From NCBI RefSeq assembly GCF_002896855.1, contig NZ_CP021850.1, positions 1,823,665 through 1,887,664 on the forward strand: a DNA stretch of 64,000 nt. Reading direction: 5' to 3'. Position numbers and translations under genes: made by a program. The notes under the pieces are model-generated. The model had not been told where the DNA came from and did not search any database. It was given only the letters and a program-made list of their open reading frames with translations. Source of the DNA: Clostridium thermosuccinogenes (GTDB taxonomy: Bacteria; Bacillota; Clostridia; Acetivibrionales; DSM-5807). Shown one piece after another: positions 33,289 to 41,643 of this stretch (position 1 is its first letter; the number at the start of each line of letters is the position of its first letter).

Positions 33289-33364
33289 TCCTCAATAGCT
33301 CAGTCGGTAGAGCATGCGGCTGTTAACCGCAGGGTCGTAGGTTCGAGTCCTACTTGAGGAGCCA
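33289..33364 (+). tRNA. tRNA-Asn(GTT)
   Basis: Acceptor TCCTCAA/TTGAGGA, anticodon arm TGCGG-CTGTTAA-CCGCA (anticodon GTT), T-loop GGTTCGAGTCC, encoded CCA; last gene of the rRNA operon. Confidence 0.97.
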
Positions 33365-33365
33365 G

Positions 33366-33401
33366 AAGGAAAGAACAATTATATTGTTCTTTCCTTTTTT
33401 A
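33366..33401 (+). terminator. Terminator of the rRNA operon
   Basis: AGGAAAGAACAAT and ATTGTTCTTTCCT form a 13-bp stem with a TAT loop, followed by six T residues. Confidence 0.95.
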
Positions 33402-33768
33402 GTATCAAAAAGTAATCTGAAAACAACATAGCAAAATCATTTGCTGTTTATGTAAATAATAAGCTAAATCCCTGAAATAAACGGAAAAGATGTTTCAATA
33501 AGATAAATCCGGAGCAAAATAAAGAAAAATTCTATGAAATATGAAAAAAGAGTTTTATTACGACGGCAAATATGAAATAATATTAAAGTGCACAGAAATT
33601 TTATATTATATTTTGAAAAATAAGAAAAGTTTGTTGCTGCAAATCACAAAAGAGAAAATTTTATAGGCAACTTACCAGCATAAAATGGAACAAAAAAGGA
33701 TTTTGTTTCATCTAATAAGAGATTAAGTAAGTGCCGTAAAATATAAATACATAACAATGGGGGTTGCT
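33402..33768. other. AT-rich intergenic region
   Basis: Very AT-rich, no gene; ends in the ribosome site GGGGGT of the next gene. No confident promoter called. Confidence 0.35.
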
Positions 33769-35088
33769 ATGAAGAAAAATATCATTAAAAGAGTGCTTTC
33801 ATTATTTGTAGTAGTATTGTTTGCCTTAAGTTTAGCAGTCGGATGCAATACCAACAGCAAAGGAAATGACAGTTCAACCCAGGGGACCGGAACGGAAAAT
33901 GCCGGTCAAAAGGATAATAAAGACCTACAGGGAACTGTGAATCAGGAAAGTAAAAACAACGAAGGAGCATCAGAAGACGGTGACCAGAATCAAGGTGCCA
34001 ATCCGGACGAAACCAAACCGGAAGATCAGGATGGCGATGGTGAAACCACGGATATACCTGATAAATCTAATGTGCCTTCAATAAGGGATATGAAGGTCAA
34101 AGCTCTGTACCTTACAGGTTGGACTGCCGGAATAGATGAAAAATTGCAGCACTTCATCGAGTTGGCGAAAACTACGGAAATAAATGCTTATGTGGTAGAT
34201 ATCAAGGACGATGACGGTCTTGTATCATATAAATCCAATATCCCTGCAGTGCAGGAGATTAATGGGTGGACTAATAAATATAATGTTGAAAAAGTCATAA
34301 AAGCATTTCACGATAACGGCATCCCTGTTATCGGAAGGCTGGTATGCTTTAATGACCCATATGCATCAAGCAAAAGAACGGAAATGGCAATAAAGCATGT
34401 TAATGGCGGTTTGTGGAGGGACCCTAATAAAAACCAAACATGGCTGAATCCATATAGTGAAGAAGCATGGAAATACATAGTGGATATAGCTAAGGAAGCA
34501 GTTGAATTAGGTTTTGATGAAATCCAGTTTGACTATGTCAGGTTCCCGGACGGAAAGAGAAGCACGATGAATTTTGGCAATCCGGGAATTGAAAAGTATG
34601 AAGCTATCAATAGGTTCCTTGAGTATGCGAGAAAAGAAATACCTGCAGAAATCCCGATATCGGCAGATGTTTTCGGCATAATACTGGAAAGCCCGGGAGA
34701 TACAGAGGATATAGGCCAGTATCTTGAATTGGTAGGAAAAGACAATGTGGATGTCATATGTCCAATGGTGTACCCTTCTCATTATGCTGTAGGGCAGATT
34801 GTCAACAATGTCACATTTGCTAAACCTGATCTGGACCCTTATGGAGTTGTATACAATTCTCTTGTAAAAGGAAAAACCAGAATAGCAGCGGTGGAAGGAT
34901 ATAAAGCAAAGGTAAGACCCTACTTGCAGGATTTTACCGCATCTTGGCTTGGCAAAGGCTATTATCAGGAGTATGGCGCGGAGCAGGTAAGACAGCAAAA
35001 AAAGGCAGTATATGATGCCGGATACGAAGAGTGGATATTGTGGGATCCTAAAAATACTTATTCAGAAGCTGCATTGGAGAAAGAATGA
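33769..35088 (+). CDS. DUF4015 putative glycoside hydrolase lipoprotein
   Basis: A 439-residue exported lipoprotein: signal peptide MKKNIIKRVLSLFVVV, lipobox LAVGC (Cys about residue 26), then about 75 residues of low-complexity Asn/Gln/Glu/Asp-rich linker, then a TIM-barrel-like DUF4015 domain from KALYLTGWTAG, with NAYVVDIKDDDG, VIGRLVCFNDP, WLNPYSEEAW, FDEIQFDYVRFPDG and the VICPMVYPSHY strand. The acidic residues in VDIKDD and FDYVRFPDG are the likely active site, but activity is unproven for the family. GGGGGT precedes ATG 33769. Monocistronic. Confidence 0.85.
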   Translation: MKKNIIKRVLSLFVVVLFALSLAVGCNTNSKGNDSSTQGTGTENAGQKDNKDLQGTVNQESKNNEGASEDGDQNQGANPDETKPEDQDGDGETTDIPDKSNVPSIRDMKVKALYLTGWTAGIDEKLQHFIELAKTTEINAYVVDIKDDDGLVSYKSNIPAVQEINGWTNKYNVEKVIKAFHDNGIPVIGRLVCFNDPYASSKRTEMAIKHVNGGLWRDPNKNQTWLNPYSEEAWKYIVDIAKEAVELGFDEIQFDYVRFPDGKRSTMNFGNPGIEKYEAINRFLEYARKEIPAEIPISADVFGIILESPGDTEDIGQYLELVGKDNVDVICPMVYPSHYAVGQIVNNVTFAKPDLDPYGVVYNSLVKGKTRIAAVEGYKAKVRPYLQDFTASWLGKGYYQEYGAEQVRQQKKAVYDAGYEEWILWDPKNTYSEAALEKE

Positions 35089-35232
35089 CACATAGTGCAT
35101 TTTTAACAGAATCGTAAATCTCCGAAATCAAATAGGATGCAAAAATTAACTAAGCAAATATAAATATACCTGAAATGAATTTATATTTTAATCATTAATA
35201 AAAAGAAGCAGTAATATAAAAGTAGCATAACG

Positions 35233-35281
35233 GATATAGGATAGATGATTTAAAACAATTACATATCCTATATCTTTTTTT
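35233..35281 (+). terminator. Terminator after DUF4015 gene
   Basis: GATATAGGATA and TATCCTATATC form an 11-bp stem with a 20-base loop, followed by seven T residues. Confidence 0.75.
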
Positions 35282-35504
35282 ATATTATATTTTTTATTAA
35301 CCATTAGGGCACATGCATTAGTTGATTTGATAAGAGTCTGTTTTTTTGGTGCGTAATAATTTTTAGTCTAGAGAAAAAAGATATCTTCGGCAGTTGCTTT
35401 TCTGTTATTTTCATATGACAGTTACCTAACTCGCGAAGTATCATGCATAAAATGTCCTAATACTCAATAGGACTTTATGACTAAGAAAATTTTCCTCAAT
35501 TGTA

Positions 35505-35532
35505 TTGACTTGTATCTTAAAAATGATACAAT
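35505..35532 (+). promoter_or_regulatory. Probable nrdJ promoter
   Basis: TTGACT 35505-35510 and TACAAT 35527-35532, spacer 16. The -10 is overlapped by the first NrdR-like box. Confidence 0.6.
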
Positions 35533-35572
35533 ATACAGTGCTAGTAGAAAAATAATACACTAAATATTGTGA
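35526..35572 (+). promoter_or_regulatory. Tandem NrdR boxes upstream of nrdJ
   Basis: Two 16-base sequences, ATACAATATACAGTGC (35526-35541) and ACACTAAATATTGTGA (35557-35572), match the palindromic NrdR consensus acaCwATATAwTGtgt, the second nearly fully. The 15-base gap gives 31 bases centre to centre, three helical turns, the usual NrdR arrangement. The first box covers the -10, consistent with repression by ATP/dATP-loaded NrdR. Confidence 0.75.
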
Positions 35573-35780
35573 ATTCTACGTCAACTGTACTATAAATTTG
35601 TGATTCTAGAGGTAAGTAACAGGCTTCTAGGTTGATGCCATGCATTATGGTAAATTGCACTAATTTATACCAATGAATGTCATTTGATGGATATTGTATT
35701 AAAACAAATGAAAATGATGATGTGAAGTAGCTTATGAAAAATGGGCCACAGCATTGTCAAAAAATCAAGGAGGCTTTAGT
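35573..35780 (+). other. Leader of nrdJ
   Basis: About 200 bases of untranslated leader. I looked for a cobalamin riboswitch, plausible for a B12-dependent enzyme, and did not find the B12-box core; no clear structure recognised. Confidence 0.35.
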
Positions 35781-38111
35781 ATGAGTTTAACGGAAAATGC
35801 GATTAAGGTACTGGAGAAAAGATACCTGGCCAAGGATGAAGAAGGCAGGCTTTTGGAAAATCCTGAAGGCATGTTCAGAAGAGTAGCCAAAGCAGTGGCT
35901 GCGGCGGATGTCAAGTATGTGTCGGCGCCGGAGCTTAAAAAGATTGAGCAGGAATTCTTTGAAATGATGGCTAACCTTGAGTTTTTACCCAATTCCCCCA
36001 CACTGATGAATGCAGGAAGGCCCTTGGGACAATTGAGCGCATGTTTTGTATTACCGATAGAAGATACTATGGAAGGTATATTCGAAACTATTAAAAATGC
36101 GGCCTTGATACACAAAAGCGGTGGCGGAACAGGATTCAGCTTTTCCAGATTGAGGCCCAGAGGTGCCGCTGTAAATTCTACCGGAGGCGTAGCCAGCGGG
36201 CCGGTAAGTTTTATGAGAGTCTTTAACGCAGCTACCGAGGCGGTAAAACAGGGTGGTACCAGAAGAGGCGCAAATATGGGCATATTGAGGGTTGATCATC
36301 CTGACATTTTAGAATTTATAACCTCAAAAAGAGATAATGCAGATATAACAAATTTCAATATCAGCGTCGGTATTACCGAAGACTTTATGGAAGCTGTTGA
36401 AAAAGGCTGGGATTATGAGCTTATAGATCCCCATACCAAGAAGGTAACCGGCACTAAAAACGCTCGGGAAGTTTTCGACCTAATAGTGGATATGGCTTGG
36501 AACAACGGTGAACCGGGTATTGTTTTCCTGGACAGGCTTAATAAAGCCAATGTCACCCCGGAACTGGGCGAGATTGAAAGCACCAATCCCTGCGGAGAGC
36601 AGCCGCTTCTTCCGTATGAAGCCTGCAATCTTGGATCCATTAACTTAAGCCTTATGCTTAAAGAAAATGGAAATGTAGTGGACGTCGATTTCGATAAGCT
36701 GAGAAAAACAGTAATAAAGGCAGTGCATTTTCTGGATAATGTAATTGATGTGAACAAGTACCCGCTTCCTGAGATCGATGAGATGACCAGAGGGACAAGA
36801 AAAATTGGCCTTGGAGTGATGGGTTGGGCTGACATGCTTTGTAAGATGAGAATCCCCTATAACTCACAGAAAGCCATAAATCTCGCTGAAAAGGTTATGA
36901 AGTTTATCCAGGAAGAATCAAGGAAAGCATCTATTGAGATAGCTGAAAGAAAAGGTGTATTTCCATACTATGATAAGAGCATTTATAAAGAGATGGGCAT
37001 CAGAGTGAGAAATGCTACCACCACAACGATTGCTCCAACCGGCACATTAAGCATTATTGCCGGGGTGTCCAGCGGAATAGAGCCTCTTTTTGCCATCTCG
37101 TATATCAGGAATGTTATGGATAATGATGAACTGGTAGAGGTGAATCCTCTGTTCAAGCAAATCGCCGAAAAAGAAGGCTTCTACTCCGAAGAACTGATGA
37201 GGAGAATTGCTAAAAAGGGTTCGATAAGCGGATTTGCAGAAATACCTAAGTATATAAGGGATGTGTTTGTGACCTCCCATGACATCTCTCCCGAAGGACA
37301 TGTAAAGATGCAGGCGGCATTCCAGAAATATACTGACAATGCGGTTTCAAAAACGGTAAACCTTCGCCATGAAGCTACCAAGGAAGACGTCCGGGAAGTG
37401 TTCATACTTGCTGACAAGCTTAATTGCAAAGGAGTAACGATTTACAGAGATGGCAGCAGGGATTCACAGGTACTTAATATTGGCAAAGTTAACAATAGCA
37501 AAGCTGATGAAACCAAACAGGAAACCAAGCCGGTTACCCATATAGAACCTAGGCCCAGGCCTAATATCACTACAGGATTTACTGAGAAGGTAAAAATCGG
37601 ATGCGGAAATCTATATATAACTGTCAATTATGATGAGGATGGAATTTGTGAGGTGTTCACAAATACCGGCCGTGCAGGTGGATGCCCGTCCCAGTCCGAG
37701 GCGACGGCACGACTCGTATCCATCGCACTGCGTTCAGGAATAAAAACCAAAACAATAGTTGAACAGCTGAAGGGAATAAGATGTCCTTCCACCATAAGGC
37801 AGAAAGGATTGAATGTATTATCCTGTCCTGATGCGATAGGTAGGCTGATAGAAAAAGTCGCAAAACTTCAAAATGGCACCGACGAAGAAGTTGCCGGCGA
37901 ATTGTCGAGCACCGGAATACTTAACGTCCCCCGGCCGACAGCAAACTGTGACACTTCCGCTTGCAGCACTTGCACTATGCAAGACAGTTGCAACAACCCG
38001 GACAGGAACGATGCTGAGGTGATAAACGCATGTCCTGAATGCGGCAGGCCTGTGGAACATGAAGGCGGCTGTGTCGTATGCCGGAATTGCGGATATTCGA
38101 AATGCGGCTAA
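35781..38111 (+). CDS. nrdJ: Adenosylcobalamin-dependent ribonucleotide reductase (class II)
   Basis: A 776-residue class II enzyme reducing ribonucleotides to deoxyribonucleotides without oxygen, using adenosylcobalamin. Visible: PNSPTLMNAG and ACFVLPIEDTMEGI (active-site cysteine), the nucleotide-recognition KSGGGTGFSFSRLRPRG, the catalytic NPCGEQPLLPYEACNLGSINL (Cys, Glu), and TGTLSIIAGVSSGIEP. The C-terminal part adds the TSCPD-type GCGNLYITVNYDEDG domain and a cysteine-rich end (CPECGRP, CVVCRNCGYSKCG), probable zinc ribbon or redox tail. ATG 35781 follows AAGGAGG; the longer in-frame start is upstream of that site. Regulated by the NrdR boxes. Confidence 0.95.
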   Translation: MSLTENAIKVLEKRYLAKDEEGRLLENPEGMFRRVAKAVAAADVKYVSAPELKKIEQEFFEMMANLEFLPNSPTLMNAGRPLGQLSACFVLPIEDTMEGIFETIKNAALIHKSGGGTGFSFSRLRPRGAAVNSTGGVASGPVSFMRVFNAATEAVKQGGTRRGANMGILRVDHPDILEFITSKRDNADITNFNISVGITEDFMEAVEKGWDYELIDPHTKKVTGTKNAREVFDLIVDMAWNNGEPGIVFLDRLNKANVTPELGEIESTNPCGEQPLLPYEACNLGSINLSLMLKENGNVVDVDFDKLRKTVIKAVHFLDNVIDVNKYPLPEIDEMTRGTRKIGLGVMGWADMLCKMRIPYNSQKAINLAEKVMKFIQEESRKASIEIAERKGVFPYYDKSIYKEMGIRVRNATTTTIAPTGTLSIIAGVSSGIEPLFAISYIRNVMDNDELVEVNPLFKQIAEKEGFYSEELMRRIAKKGSISGFAEIPKYIRDVFVTSHDISPEGHVKMQAAFQKYTDNAVSKTVNLRHEATKEDVREVFILADKLNCKGVTIYRDGSRDSQVLNIGKVNNSKADETKQETKPVTHIEPRPRPNITTGFTEKVKIGCGNLYITVNYDEDGICEVFTNTGRAGGCPSQSEATARLVSIALRSGIKTKTIVEQLKGIRCPSTIRQKGLNVLSCPDAIGRLIEKVAKLQNGTDEEVAGELSSTGILNVPRPTANCDTSACSTCTMQDSCNNPDRNDAEVINACPECGRPVEHEGGCVVCRNCGYSKCG

Positions 38112-38203
38112 ACTTTGCCAGCCGTTTATATCCTTAATCAATTAACATAACAATGCCTAGAAGGCGTTCTGATATTTGGAATTCTAAATACTCAAACCTC
38201 CAA

Positions 38204-38250
38204 GAAAAGGAGCTGTATTAGTTTAGCTAATGCGGCTCCTTTTCATTTTG
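38204..38250 (+). terminator. Terminator after nrdJ
   Basis: GAAAAGGAGC (38204-38213) pairs with GCTCCTTTTC (38235-38244), 10 bp perfect, followed by ATTTTG. Confidence 0.8.
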
Positions 38251-38533
38251 CTGCATACAGTAAAATGAACTAAAATTCCATTATGTAGATGGTGCTTTTG
38301 AAAAGAGCTATATTTTCAGAGAAAAAACTTATACCCGAAATTATGTCTACTAAGGAAGCAAATATGCCTTTCATAAATATTTGTAAGACATTTTTATCAT
38401 TGAGAAATGGAATTTGCAACCACCGGTTGCGGATAACTCAAATATGGTTATATTGTTTAGACTCAAGCATTCTCATATAATAAAAATCAGGCGGCCGCCA
38501 ATATGATTGATATGATTGGGAGGTATAACTTAT

Positions 38534-38641
38534 ATGAACCTTAATCTCGGAGGAAGCATAAGGAGACTTAGAAAAGAACACAACATCTCACAGGAAAAAC
38601 TTGCAGAATATCTGGATGTGTCTCACCAGAATAATAGTTAA
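38534..38641 (+). pseudogene. Truncated XRE-family helix-turn-helix regulator
   Basis: A 35-codon frame, MNLNLGGSIRRLRKEHNIS followed by QEKLAEYLDVSHQ, is the first half of an XRE/Cro HTH domain. The sequence breaks at the recognition helix, where VSKWE would follow, and ends at TAA. GGGAGGTATAACTT precedes it, so it could still be translated, but it cannot form a complete HTH. Probably the remnant of a larger regulator. The surrounding 38,251-38,788 shows no other gene. Confidence 0.65.
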
Positions 38642-38788
38642 AATTTAACATGGACAAATACAAAATGCTACAGTAAAGTTGTTATGTAAAATTAATAACA
38701 ATTCCTGTAGCATTTGATCATCTGTGCAATATGGATCATATCTAATGTTTATTAAAAAAATAGCTTACATCAAAGCGAAAGATTTGAA

Positions 38789-39589
38789 TTACCCCAACGT
38801 ATTATCCAGAAACATCATTACCACGAAACCAAGCATAAGAGCATGGGTTGCCAGCTTGGAATATTTCTGATCGCTTTGGCTTTCGGGGATTATCTCATGG
38901 CTTATAACAAACAGCATGGCACCGGCTGCAAAAGCCAGAGCATAAGGTAATAACGGCTTTGCGATCTGTACCACTCCGATTCCGATCAATCCTCCTATGG
39001 GCTCTACCAGGCCGGTGGCCGTGGCTATTAAGAGGGCCTTCCACTTGGGGTAATTTTCCCTCAGCAGTGGGAGGGCAACTGCAAGGCCTTCGGGGAAATT
39101 CTGGAGGCCTATACCAATAGCCAGGCTTAAACCGTTTATTATGTCTCCGTCACCAAAACCAACACCTACTGCCAGACCTTCAGGGAAATTATGGACGGTT
39201 ATTGCAAAAATAAACAGCCATACTTTTCTGAGCCTGGCACCATTTTTCAGATTATCGTCAGCATCCATGGAATTCAGCATGAGATTTGAGTCTGGAAATA
39301 CCTTGTCGGCAAGATCCAGAAACAATCCGCCCAACAAAATGCCTATAAGTGCAATAAATGCTCCTTTTACGCCACCTCCGCCTTTTTCTATGGCAGGAAC
39401 TATAAGGCTGAAAGAAGTGGCTGCCAGCATCACTCCTGCTGCACCTCCTAAAGCAGCATCCAGCATCCTTTTGGATATATGGCGTTTCAAGAATATGAAA
39501 AGACCTCCAGCGCCTGTGGCAAGGCCGCTGAGCAAGCTTGCCAGCATACCAACCGCAACAATATTATATTGATACAAGAATTCTACCAA
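38789..39589 (-). CDS. ZIP family divalent metal transporter
   Basis: A 266-residue inner-membrane protein with about eight helices. ZIP metal-site motifs are in helix IV (HNFPEGLAVGVGFG) and helix V (LQNFPEGLAVALPL), and FVISHEIIPES closes the C-terminal part; N-terminus has GLATGAGGLFIFL. Members of this GufA/ZupT branch import zinc, iron or manganese. A TTG at 39587-39589 is the start, with GGAGG eight bases upstream. Monocistronic; no Fur/Zur site recognised upstream. Confidence 0.9.
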   Translation of the reverse strand: MVEFLYQYNIVAVGMLASLLSGLATGAGGLFIFLKRHISKRMLDAALGGAAGVMLAATSFSLIVPAIEKGGGGVKGAFIALIGILLGGLFLDLADKVFPDSNLMLNSMDADDNLKNGARLRKVWLFIFAITVHNFPEGLAVGVGFGDGDIINGLSLAIGIGLQNFPEGLAVALPLLRENYPKWKALLIATATGLVEPIGGLIGIGVVQIAKPLLPYALAFAAGAMLFVISHEIIPESQSDQKYSKLATHALMLGFVVMMFLDNTLG

Positions 39590-39915
39590 TGCTAACCTCC
39601 GGTATAAATAATTAGTGCCTCATTTAAATTATGAGGAAGAAGCGGAATCGGTGACTTAATGACTTCATATAGAGGTTGCAATAAAGCACCTTCAAGAGAT
39701 ATATTGACTGTTTCCTCATGAAAACAATATTAATCAAAAGACTTTACTTATAAAAGCGAAATCTATATAATAAAATCAAAGGAAAAACAAATAAATATCA
39801 CATAAATACAACACAAAATAAGTTCATATCAAAAAACACAAAAGACTACATGAATAGGCACCAGCTGTACATAAACATCAAATACTAACTATACATATAT
39901 ACAGGAGGTTATCTT
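39590..39915. other. Divergent regulatory region, ZIP transporter / rhamnose aldolase operon
   Basis: AT-rich, 326 bases. Contains the candidate aldolase promoter at 39743-39771. Repeated ACAAAA/ACACAAAA tracts occur at 39785-39845, of the kind bound by DeoR regulators, but no exact operator pair can be defined by eye. Confidence 0.4.
39743..39771 (+). promoter_or_regulatory. Candidate promoter of the rhamnose aldolase operon
   Basis: TTTACT 39743-39748 and TATAAT 39766-39771 with a 17-base spacer, 145 bases before the aldolase start. Confidence 0.5.
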
Positions 39916-40719
39916 ATGATGTCAGATAATGAAATAAAAAAGGAAATATGTGAGATCGGCAAAAGAATTTATAACAAAGGATTTGTCGCTGCAAACGACG
40001 GAAATATAACCGTAAAGGTGAATGATAACGAGTTTTGGGCTACACCGACAGGTGTGAGCAAAGGATATATGACACCGGACATGTTAATAAAGGTGGATAG
40101 GGAAGGAAGAGTCTTAGAAGGAACATGGAAGCCCTCATCAGAACTAAAAATGCATCTCAGGGTATATAAGGAAAGACCGGACGTAGGAGCTGTTGTTCAT
40201 GCCCATCCGCCGACGGCAACCGGATTTGCCATCGCAAGAATTCCTCTGGATCAGTATATAATGCCTGAAGCCATCATTTCTCTTGGCACCGTACCGATAG
40301 CGGAATACGGGACTCCTTCCACCGACGAGATTCCGGACGCCGTCAGCAAGTATCTGCAGGATCACGATGCCATACTTCTGGAAAACCATGGAGCATTAAC
40401 TGTCGGTACCGACCTTCTGAATGCATATTTCAAGATGGAGACCCTTGAATTCTATGCCAAGTTAAGCCTGGTGGCAAGGCAGCTGGGTGGAGCAAAGGAG
40501 CTTAACTGCAATCAGGTGGAGAAGCTCATGGAGGTCAGGAAGAAAATGAATATAAAAGGCAGGCATCCGGGTTTCAAAGGATGCTCCCAGGAAGTATGCA
40601 CCTGCAGGTCCAAAGGAAATGAGCAGGAAAGTGCAACATATAGGATAAGTGAAGATGATCTGGTAAGAATAGTGACCGATGTAACTAAAAGAGTACTTGA
40701 ACAATATAAAGAAAAATAA
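39916..40719 (+). CDS. Class II aldolase (rhamnulose/fuculose-1-phosphate type) with encapsulation-like tail
   Basis: A 267-residue zinc aldolase splitting a deoxy-ketose-1-phosphate into DHAP and L-lactaldehyde. Catalytic domain, residues 1-210: GFVAANDGNITVK, the acidic SSELKMHLRVY, zinc ligands VVHAHPPTA and the later LLENHGALTVG. Unlike plain FucA (about 215 residues) it continues with a Cys-rich linker (GCSQEVCTC) and a separate amphipathic helix, ISEDDLVRIVTDVTKRVLEQ, at the very C-terminus. Such tails target aldolases to bacterial microcompartments in the fucose/rhamnose pathways of Clostridium phytofermentans and planctomycetes. Context (RhaB, RhaA) indicates rhamnulose-1-phosphate as substrate. 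AGGAGG precedes the ATG. Confidence 0.88.
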   Translation: MMSDNEIKKEICEIGKRIYNKGFVAANDGNITVKVNDNEFWATPTGVSKGYMTPDMLIKVDREGRVLEGTWKPSSELKMHLRVYKERPDVGAVVHAHPPTATGFAIARIPLDQYIMPEAIISLGTVPIAEYGTPSTDEIPDAVSKYLQDHDAILLENHGALTVGTDLLNAYFKMETLEFYAKLSLVARQLGGAKELNCNQVEKLMEVRKKMNIKGRHPGFKGCSQEVCTCRSKGNEQESATYRISEDDLVRIVTDVTKRVLEQYKEK

Positions 40720-40795
40720 AGACAAACCAACATAATATCAAATAACAATGTACCAATTTTACACAGCAATAGAATAATCTTTGGAAGGAGTAAAT

Positions 40796-41569
40796 ATGCT
40801 GGCTGTAGAGAGAAGAAAGAGAATTGCGGAGATAATCACCGAAAATAAAAGCGTGCTTGTCACAGAATTGAGCAAAATGTTTGATGTTACGGAGGAAACC
40901 ATCAGAAGGGACCTGGAAAAGCTGGAAAACCAGGGAGTGCTGGTAAGGTCATATGGAGGAGCAACCCTCGTGGAGGACAGCATGACGGAAATTCCTGCGG
41001 AAAAGCGCCAGGTAATAAACCAGGCGGGAAAGGATGCTATAGCAAAAGCAGCTTCGGATTTGGTAAATGACGGTGATACGATATTTCTTGATGCCAGCAC
41101 TACCACTTTTTATCTCGCGAGGCATATAAAAGATAAAAAAGGTGTAACTGTCATCACCAATTCTGAAAAAGTTGTGATGGAGCTGTCCGGCAGTGACGGA
41201 TTAAATATCATATGCACCGGTGGCATACTGGACAGGAATAACCAGTCTTATGTGGGCAGGATTGCTGAAAACGTTATAAAGGATAATTACTATGCCAACA
41301 AAACCTTCTTTTCCTGCCGGGGAGTAACATTAAACAGAGGCTTGACCGATTTCAACGAACAGCAAGCCGAAATAAAAAGGGCGATGATATCCTGCTCCGA
41401 TACGGCAATTTTCCTTTGCGACCACAGCAAGTTCGGCAAGATCGGGGTGCCGGTGGTGGCAACCTTCGATGATATTCATTGCTTGATCACCGACGCCGCA
41501 GTCGACAAAGCCTTTGAAGATGAGCTTAATAGAAAGAATGTGAAGTATATATTGGCAAATAACCGTTAA
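40796..41569 (+). CDS. DeoR-family transcriptional regulator
   Basis: A 257-residue repressor with the N-terminal winged HTH (LAVERRKRIAEIITENKS, FDVTEETIRRDLEKLENQG) and the DeoR effector domain (GGATLVED, IFLDASTTTFYLARH, GGILDRNNQSYVG, DHSKFGKIGVP). Such proteins sense a phosphorylated sugar intermediate, here likely rhamnulose-1-phosphate or a DHAP-related product. ATG 40796 follows GGAAGGAG. It is between the aldolase and rhamnulokinase and co-directional, so it probably autoregulates this operon. Confidence 0.9.
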   Translation: MLAVERRKRIAEIITENKSVLVTELSKMFDVTEETIRRDLEKLENQGVLVRSYGGATLVEDSMTEIPAEKRQVINQAGKDAIAKAASDLVNDGDTIFLDASTTTFYLARHIKDKKGVTVITNSEKVVMELSGSDGLNIICTGGILDRNNQSYVGRIAENVIKDNYYANKTFFSCRGVTLNRGLTDFNEQQAEIKRAMISCSDTAIFLCDHSKFGKIGVPVVATFDDIHCLITDAAVDKAFEDELNRKNVKYILANNR

Positions 41570-41643
41570 CGCTTTGGCAGGGTAATAACTGAGCATATTT
41601 GTATAATGCAAGAAGGATTATTGAAAACAGGGGGGAGTGTATA

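Noticed and set aside
35573-35780. Possible cobalamin riboswitch in the nrdJ leader
   Set aside because: The enzyme uses B12, but the conserved B12-box core and its companion GGGAA segment are not present.
38289-38480. A 63-codon frame after nrdJ
   Set aside because: No ribosome site, no recognisable motif and it lies in AT-rich sequence just after a terminator.
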